NCBI RefSeq assembly: GCF_014805625.2 | Contig: NW_023998516.1 | Span: 1-64,000 of the forward strand | Reading direction: 5' to 3' | Source of the DNA: Glossina fuscipes | Taxonomy: Eukaryota; Arthropoda; Insecta; Diptera; Glossinidae | Length of the DNA: 64,000 nt | Shown here: positions 57,485 to 64,000 of the stretch, in pieces | How positions within the stretch are numbered: the first letter of the stretch is position 1 | Layout of the letters: each line of letters begins with the position of its first letter | Made by a program: the position numbers and the translations under genes | The notes under the pieces: model-generated | Databases searched by the model: none | What the model saw: the letters and a program-made list of their open reading frames with translations, nothing else | What the model was told of the DNA's origin: nothing

Positions 57485-57799
57485 TTGTTTACAATCACTC
57501 CGGTCAAAAAATTACCAAACCCTCAGAGTATAATGCATCAACTAATAGAAGAAATTTCTTTCTTCGCTAACGAACAGGTAAACACATGTCACAAAATCGC
57601 AAAAAATATATCCCTACTGTACGCAAAAAACGCAGCTCTGTTTCGAATGTCCCTGGCGGCGTTTCGTCGCAAAGATTTTGATTATCACAATTCTTCAGTT
57701 AATGGTGGTACAATGAAGGCTTTAACCGATTTGGTTCAGCATTTGACGACCATGTTATCCAAGAAAATACACATTATTCGCCTTAAGAAGATTATTTGA
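57485..57799 (+). CDS. unidentified 104-codon frame with protein-like composition
   Basis: The frame starts at ATG 57,485 and ends at TGA 57,797-57,799. Unlike most frames here its product has balanced composition: a helical middle (HQLIEEISFFANEQVNTCHK and IAKNISLLYAKNAALFRMSL), then RRKDFDYHNSSVNGGTMKAL and a further helix. There is no signal peptide, membrane span or zinc motif. Base composition is less AT-rich than the flanks, as expected for current or former coding sequence. I do not recognise the family. It could be a lone exon, a processed gene fragment or a remnant of an unrecognised element. Confidence 0.35.
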   Translation: MFTITPVKKLPNPQSIMHQLIEEISFFANEQVNTCHKIAKNISLLYAKNAALFRMSLAAFRRKDFDYHNSSVNGGTMKALTDLVQHLTTMLSKKIHIIRLKKII

Positions 57800-58544
57800 T
57801 ATTCATTCCTTCGAACAGTTTGTTTGCTCTTAATTGCAAGCAGTGATCAGTGAACCAATAAAGAATTTTGGCCCAATCGCAGGCTTTATTAAAAACTAAT
57901 AGGACCATTTTTACGACCATTTATTCAAAAAAAAACCTATTTTAGCAGCAACCGATGAATAATAGTATTTCGACATGGTAAATGAAAGTGGAAAATAATT
58001 CTTAAGCCCCCCTTCATATAAAAGTTCTTAGAAGGAATAAGCCTTTAAGACGCAACAAGATCCAATTTTTTGTAATTTACGATGAAAATTGGCGCGTAAA
58101 CTTTTGTTTCGTGAGTGCTGTTTTGTATGCCTATATTTCGGACTCGCGTTTGAATTAAGGGTAGTCATAAAGACGAGCCTTTCGCATGCAAACAAGATAA
58201 AATTTTGACAAAGTAAGGGATGTTAAAGAAATTGTCCTAAGCAAAAAGGTGTAGCGTATTTAATAGTCTGCCTTACTTGAGTTATTAGAGTTCAAGTTTA
58301 AAAAGACTTAAAGAATTCTCTTATGCTTTATAATTCCGCGAAGTAATCATTAATCAACGCGCGTCATTGCGGGGTGTATTACACAGCAACACGCTTGCGG
58401 TATGTGACTTTTAACTATGTAAAGTCCGATGACGAAAATGAAATAAGTCTAAAACGTAAAATCTATCCGAGCAATTGAATCTACCAAACCTTCATTTAAA
58501 TTATGGATAGAGCAGCAGATATCTATACGCACTTGATAGGGTAT
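57800..58544. other. AT-rich DNA, no gene recognised
   Basis: No sustained frame or element end was seen. Confidence 0.45.
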
Positions 58545-58990
58545 CCGGTATATTTAAATATTTCTCAAAGGTGTACATGTTCTGAGTTTTATTATTTTGG
58601 TCTTGGAAAACAAAACGACTGAAAATATTTTAAAGGCCCAGGACCAACTTTTCGCTAAAACGACTTTACAAACTAAAGTATTATACGGGACAAGGTCGAA
58701 AAAGTGATCCGATCAAAACTATTTTGAATAGCCTTTGTCGTTAGGTCAAATCATTTCAATGTACCAAGTTTCATCAAAATATCTATCTAAATTGCGACCT
58801 GTCGGTTGAACACAAGGACACATGGGCAGACATGAGACCGGCAAATGGACATTCCATCTGTGCGTTTAGCTTAAATCGATTCAGAAAGCAATTCTTCGCG
58901 ATCGATGTAATAAAAAGCGGGTCTATCTAAAGCCATTCTGGATGTCGTATATATTTGCACAAATTTAATGTAGCCACAAGTTATGATGGG
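58545..58990 (-). repeat. dispersed fly repeat, reverse copy
   Basis: On the minus strand it reads TACCCATC at 58,990, then a TTACATCGATCGCGAAGAAT block, TGTCCTTGTGTTCAACCGAC, TTTTGATGAAACTTGGTACA and a GACAAAGGCTATTCAAAATA block, ending TATACCGGATACCCTATC at about 58,540. This order is that of the widespread cyclorrhaphan TATACCC repeat class. Non-coding. Confidence 0.65.
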
Positions 58991-61904
58991 TAGAAAAAGG
59001 AGTGAATACCAATTTCTTTTTGATACACTTTGCTTTACTTTAGCATATTCAGTTGCATTTAATTTTTTTTTTCTTCTTTTTGTTTTCTTAGGGTCTTAAA
59101 AAATGTTCGCAAAAAGACCTATCCTTGGCAGAATATTAAATTCCAGGTCCCATATGGGTATTTGCCGAAGTTCAGGCGAGACCGAAGCTATGTGCGTGCT
59201 AAACACAAGTGTCTCTTTAAGTTTCATGCAATGGTGGGAAAAGAAATGATTAAAGTCGGAAAATAAATTGAATGAAATATTTTGCATCCATTTGTTTTAA
59301 TATGTAATCAATATGTGAGTAAAAAATCTGACAGAAATCATTTACCGTATTATAAGTGGGTAGCATTTGCTTAGAGAATTCTTCCCATCGATAAGAAATT
59401 GAAACAAAGATCGAAGTGAAATGATTATTCGTTAGTTTATAGCAATTGTTTGCAATCTCTGCCAGATACTAGTCGCGTTTTAACAATTTTCGTAATCAGC
59501 CAGAGATCAATTAGTTAATTGTTATGTCTTTCTTCCTCGGTGTGTCAGCTATTAGTTCATTAAAAGTAATTTGCTAAAAAACAAAACGATTTTTGGCTTT
59601 AGTTTTCTATCGGTCTGTTCCATATTTTGCGCTTTATGTTTTTTTTTTTTTCTCTTCCAATATGACAATTTTCAACTTAATCTTAAATTAATGAATTACT
59701 CGCTTCATTCTTCATATTATAATTTTTTTATTATTATTATTCTATTTTTTTTTTTTTTTTTTGTTCTCATTGGGCAAACAAAATTTTATGTGAATTTTTA
59801 CTTTTATGCGTTATGCCTTAAAAAAATTCTCAACTGGTTGCTACTCGTGCGGTTTAATAATAATTTCGTTTTGTGTCTATTTCACACTTGTACACCCCCT
59901 TAAACCATTCTACCAGAAATATACATATTTTGAAGGTATTAGAAAGTATTTAGAGCATAACTAATTCTTTTTATCTGAAGATATGCTCTTACTACTTGCA
60001 AAATGGATACATATATGCACATAAATATCTTTACATGATATCATATCTGGTTCGTAATAAATAACTGGATACGATGCTTTCGAATTACTTTTATGGAAGC
60101 GGCAGTAGTTTTTCTTTTCTATCTAGAAGAAAAAGGAGGATAAAAAATTGAAATTGTTTTTGCTTCAATATAAGCCCGAACACTGACAAACGCCTATTGC
60201 TTTATACCTATCATAAAAATTTCTCATTAACTGTCTGCTCCTATATACTTGTATGCATGCTTTTCCCCAATGGTTAGTAATATGGAACAAGCAAGCGAAG
60301 AATCTATGTACAGTATGTTGATGTTGATACGGATTTCATGGACGCGGTAGGCATATATTCATTCATTTATGCATATCATAGTAAACCATTTAATAAAAGA
60401 AGCTATCGAAGCAGAAAAAATTTTGAAATCCTAACTGAAGGGTAGAAACCATCATCATTACCGTCCGAATTTACAGCTGTCATCATGAACTTGATGTACT
60501 TAGATAAACATTAAAAGAAAAAGAACAATAATAATAATAGTAATGCAAGACCATACGCGAACTTGCTTAAGTCATAACTATTATTTGTTAGACGGACAAC
60601 AAGTCGAAAGGTTTAAGGATGAATTTTGGTTGTTTGATGCGAGGCACAATTACTTTATATTAAGTTAATTGATTGATTTTTGTCACATTGCCAACTAATG
60701 CAGTGCAACTAGAATATAAATGAGATTTAATGCAATGTATAATGGACGGGATGGAATGAAAATATACAAAAAACTTATATATGTGTTCGTTATTTGTTAA
60801 TATCCGTAATCTGCTCTAATTGAAAAAGCTCCACTTTATACTTCATACGTTTCGTCGTTCGGCGCACAAAATATACATAAGAAAAATGAGTCCAACTTTA
60901 AGAAAGCTGTCCCCCATTTCGACTATGGATGTGCATACGATGAAAATTTATACTTAATTTCCATTTTTTTATATCCATTTTTGTTGTCAGAAAAGGTCCA
61001 AAACCGTAAAACAGATGTACAAATGTACAATAAATCCCAAAAAAAGTTGAGAGTGCAAAAGAGAAGAAACCGTTGGACAAACAGTAGGGGGAACGGAAAC
61101 CAAAACAAAAAAGAAAAAGCTTTGCTTTTCGAGATGTCAACGAAAAGCCTGTAAAGAAAACGATGAATAAATGAGTGGTTTCGTGGTGATAGTGAAACTT
61201 AAACAGGTGATGGGTTAAGTGAAGAAACGGATGAACGGGTGGAAAGGAAAGCAATTAGGACAAGCAATCCGAAGCTGAAAATATTGCTGCATATGTTGTA
61301 GGAAAAAACAAAATGAGTCTATCCCCATCTTATTGGGGTGGGTATAAAAAGGAAAAAAGCATATGTAAGAATGTGTTTAAAAATAGTTTACATTTCTTGA
61401 GGTTTGTGCCCCTGCTAAGACATAATTTCTCGCGATATAATAATTCTAATAGCAAGTAAGAAAATTCTATACGATCGTGACTGAATCTTTTATACCTTCC
61501 TACATCATCCTAAAGAATATTAAAAAATACAGAGAGAAACCAAATTTTTGTATTCTATATTATTGGATTGGCGCGGCTGATTTTATCTATTTGCAGAATA
61601 AAAGTGGAAATTGATATGGCAAATGTGTAAAAACACAGAAAGCAAAGGAATTCTCCTCTCTTGTTGCGTAGGCATGTGACATTGTAGGCGTGTCCTTCGC
61701 CCAGCTTCGGTCATTTTCATATTCTTTTGCCAAATTGTAGCCGATATTATTTTGGCGAAAGCCTAACTCTATATCACAGTTACTACACAGTTGGGCAGTC
61801 GAACAGATGGACAAACGAACCGGTGGGCATGCCTAGTAGGTGCATTTTGAATTTGAAATATGAAAATATCCTTTCAAATCTTTGTGAATTTATGCATTTA
61901 TCTT
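58991..61904. other. A/T-tract-rich DNA, no gene recognised
   Basis: Frames at 59,571-59,903 (plus) and 60,898-61,254 (minus) exceed 100 codons but translate T- or A-rich tracts into Phe/Leu-rich or Lys-rich low-complexity sequence. A terminal stretch of the TATACCCACC repeat lies reversed at 61,309-61,345. Confidence 0.5.
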
Positions 61905-62196
61905 CTGTAGTTTATGAGTAACGAGCAAAAAACCAAATTTTATTCCCTTGGAAAGACAGAAAAATCTGGACCACTTTTAATACCAATCTGCGAGCAAGAA
62001 GTTTCAATGTTTTGGTCAAATTTGCAGTGGATAGCTTCATTTTTGCGCCCAGGAGAATGTTTACAACAGACATTACATAAACAGACAGACGGACGGACAT
62101 ATTTAAATCGATTCCGAATTAGTTGCTGATCAAGAGTGTATAAGCTTTGTGGGGTTTTTGAAGTTTCATTCTGGGCGTTGCAAACGGTCGCTTCGG
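61905..62196 (-). repeat. single-arm copy of the TATACCCACCA repeat, reverse
   Basis: The reverse complement follows the right arm of the repeat at 40,671-41,434 (CAACGCCCAGAATGAAACTT, ACTCTTGATCAGCAA, GTCCGTCCGTCTGTCTGTTT, TGTCTGTTGTAAACATTCTC, GCGCAAAAATGAAGCTAT). The outermost 35 bases are missing. The overlapping short frames on both strands are not genes. Confidence 0.7.
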
Positions 62197-63569
62197 TCGC
62201 TTTCATTACTTGAAGATAGATAGATATTCGAGATCATTTATTTTTTTATTACCACGTAGTCGATGAAAAGTTTTTACGCAGATTATTGTTTAATTACCTG
62301 CGGGCAAACGTCGCAATAACTAATGATGGACGACCGAACGGTCTTTTTGGAATTTCGAACTTCTTTCGGAATTCTTATCTATTTCAAAAATTGCTTTTGT
62401 AATTTGCTGCTTTTTCACTTAATTTAATTTAGCGTATACATATATTAGCTGAAAGAAAGCAGGATGCGTCTGTACCCGCTTGTAAAAAATGTCAATTAAA
62501 CACTAGTAGTATAGTATAGAATGTCTTTCCTTTTCATATTATGCGTATTTTTCATGCTATTTTTTGCTGTAACAAATGAAAATGAAAAAGAGTTTAAACA
62601 GGGCTGTTTGAGTTCTAGTTTCTCACTGAGTAGAGAGAGTACCTATTGACATACAATCCACTGTTACTACATCAATTGAGTAACACCGTCTTCCTTAATA
62701 TAAAATTCGCTATCAAAATGTCCTTAAGATTAAAATCTCCACAGGAAATGACATTATTTAGAAAAAAAAAAAAAACAAAACAAAAGAACTTATCCATAAT
62801 CTATTCAGGAAATTTATATGTAAGCACCTTTGGTGTTTACAATGTCGTTTAAACCAAATAAAAATTCAGACGAGCATTGCATACAAAAACAATTCAGGTT
62901 TGCATTACAAAGCAAGAAAGAAGTGATGTAAAAGCTTAAAAAGGTTTAATTTTTTTTTTTATTTTTAATTCGTAATTCTCTGAATGTTCCGTCATTATGA
63001 ATAGTTGACGTTTAAAGAAGAAGACTTCAATTTATTTCATCCCGATTATTAGAATAACAAAGTGGAAAATGCATAAAATTAAATGTGAAAAGTGAAATCA
63101 AAGAAAAATTAGGAAAATAAAAAATAAAAAAGTAACAAAGAAAAGAAAAGTAAACAGCATAAATTTAAACATCGCCGACAAGGATGCATTAGTCATTCAT
63201 TCACTCAGTTATTTATTCATCCAGTTCACTTGACACATACATGAGAGTAACATTAGAGGTTGTGTGCAATAATAACAAATAATTCGTGGACGCAACTACT
63301 ATCTAGCTTCACATGTATCTATCCTTAGCTTATCCGTTTCGGTTTAGTTGAACTGTTAGTCTTGCTTTTACTTTTATGCATGCATATACACTTATACTTC
63401 CGTATGTATATCTATATAGCATATGTGTATGTAGGTTTGTATGAACGCATGCTGTATACGTACAACTAGATTAGCTAGCTTTTAATCGTAACAATGTTGA
63501 TGATAAGGATTTGTAGAAGCGTCATTACATTAGATACAATAGAAGAAATTTTTTTATTATTCTTCTTAA
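62197..63569. other. AT-rich DNA, no gene recognised
   Basis: Only short frames and A/T tracts are present. Confidence 0.5.
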
Positions 63570-63885
63570 TATTTATACCCCATACTAGTTATGGTATACA
63601 TTAAGTAGGCACGAATGGAAAAAAATTTGAACGTATTTATTATATCGATCGATTCGCAACAACGTTCAGAGTTGTTTCATGCTTATCTGTTCATTTGTCT
63701 GTCCGTCCGCCTGTACTTTTGAGATACAACCATGTCGAAATTGCATTGGTACCAAAGCATTTAGAATGCTGGACATAATCTTGCTGCACAAAGTGCTCAA
63801 AGCAATTTTAATAACCTTATCATTTGCCGTGAAGAACCATAATATCGGACTTTCCTGTAATTAGGCGCCGCGGAACCACCCATCC
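63570..63885 (+). repeat. dispersed fly repeat, plus copy
   Basis: It starts TTTATACCCCATACTAGTTA, then TATTATATCGATCGATTCGC, CTGTCTGTCCGTCCGCCTGT, TTGAGATACAACCATGTCGA, and runs to about 63,880. It is the same class as 40,356-40,640 and 58,545-58,990. Non-coding. Confidence 0.65.
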
Positions 63886-64000
63886 ATGGGACACATGTTT
63901 TCTTTTTTACTATGTTTTCACTCAATTACCTCCTAATAAGAGATTCGATACTCTTTTGTAGGCTTTCTTGTGTTTTCCCACAATGTTTGACATCAAGTTT

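Noticed and set aside
59571..59903. 110-codon hydrophobic frame as a membrane protein
   Set aside because: The Phe runs come from poly-T tracts (59,640-59,762); no start context or conserved feature.
60898..61254. 118-codon minus-strand frame as a gene
   Set aside because: The Phe/Leu/His-rich product reflects purine-rich plus-strand tracts; another minus-strand frame overlaps it and no domain is present.

Overview
The window reads as nuclear DNA of a higher (schizophoran) fly; a tephritid-like or related acalyptrate/calyptrate genome is my best guess, but the species cannot be fixed. The reasons are strong AT richness with many A/T tracts and TA microsatellites, fly-type dispersed repeats whose ends read TATACCCACCA...GGGGGTATA, several mariner families, jockey/I-type LINEs, and a piece of insect mitochondrial ND5. 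No rRNA, tRNA gene, CRISPR array or intact cellular protein-coding gene could be recognised. Nearly everything identifiable is the debris of mobile elements, all broken by stops, frameshifts and deletions.

Layout. 0-7 kb: AT-rich DNA with a degenerate GGCTAAT-type minisatellite (about 1.68-2.11 kb) and two mariner remnants (4.4 and 5.0-5.7 kb). 7.4-10.5 kb: jockey-like LINE fragments on both strands. 13.1-21.8 kb: the main feature, a dead Polinton/Maverick (adintovirus-like) element with recognisable remains of protein-primed DNA polymerase B, a chromodomain-bearing integrase, two ORFs of unknown role, packaging ATPase, minor capsid protein, basic core protein, double-jelly-roll major capsid protein and adenain-like protease. 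Its right part is cut off at about 21,830 by a LINE 3' end that is a near-identical inverted copy of the LINE 3' end at 7.4-8.4 kb. 24.6-27.8 kb: an I-like LINE with ORF1, endonuclease, RT (YADD kept) and an RNase H tail.

28-40 kb is mostly unexplained AT-rich DNA, with a pogo/Tigger-like transposase relic (33.6-34.3 kb), a mariner piece (37.4 kb) and a probable solo LTR (38.69-39.10 kb). 40-51 kb holds a fold-back-like repeat (40.67-41.43 kb), two copies of a tRNA-derived SINE (43.1 and 50.5 kb), a mariner N-terminal fragment (45.8-46.0 kb), a P-superfamily (Galileo-like) element with inverted repeats of over 300 bp (47.0-49.1 kb), a nuclear copy of mitochondrial ND5 (49.3-49.6 kb) and another mariner (49.7-50.5 kb). 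51-64 kb is A/T-tract-rich DNA with one mariner that keeps both inverted ends (56.3-57.2 kb) and more dispersed repeats.

The Polinton genes once formed one virus-like unit: self-synthesis by PolB, chromatin-targeted integration, and capsid assembly, packaging and maturation. None is functional here. All identifications come from reading translations by eye against remembered family motifs; no database search was run.
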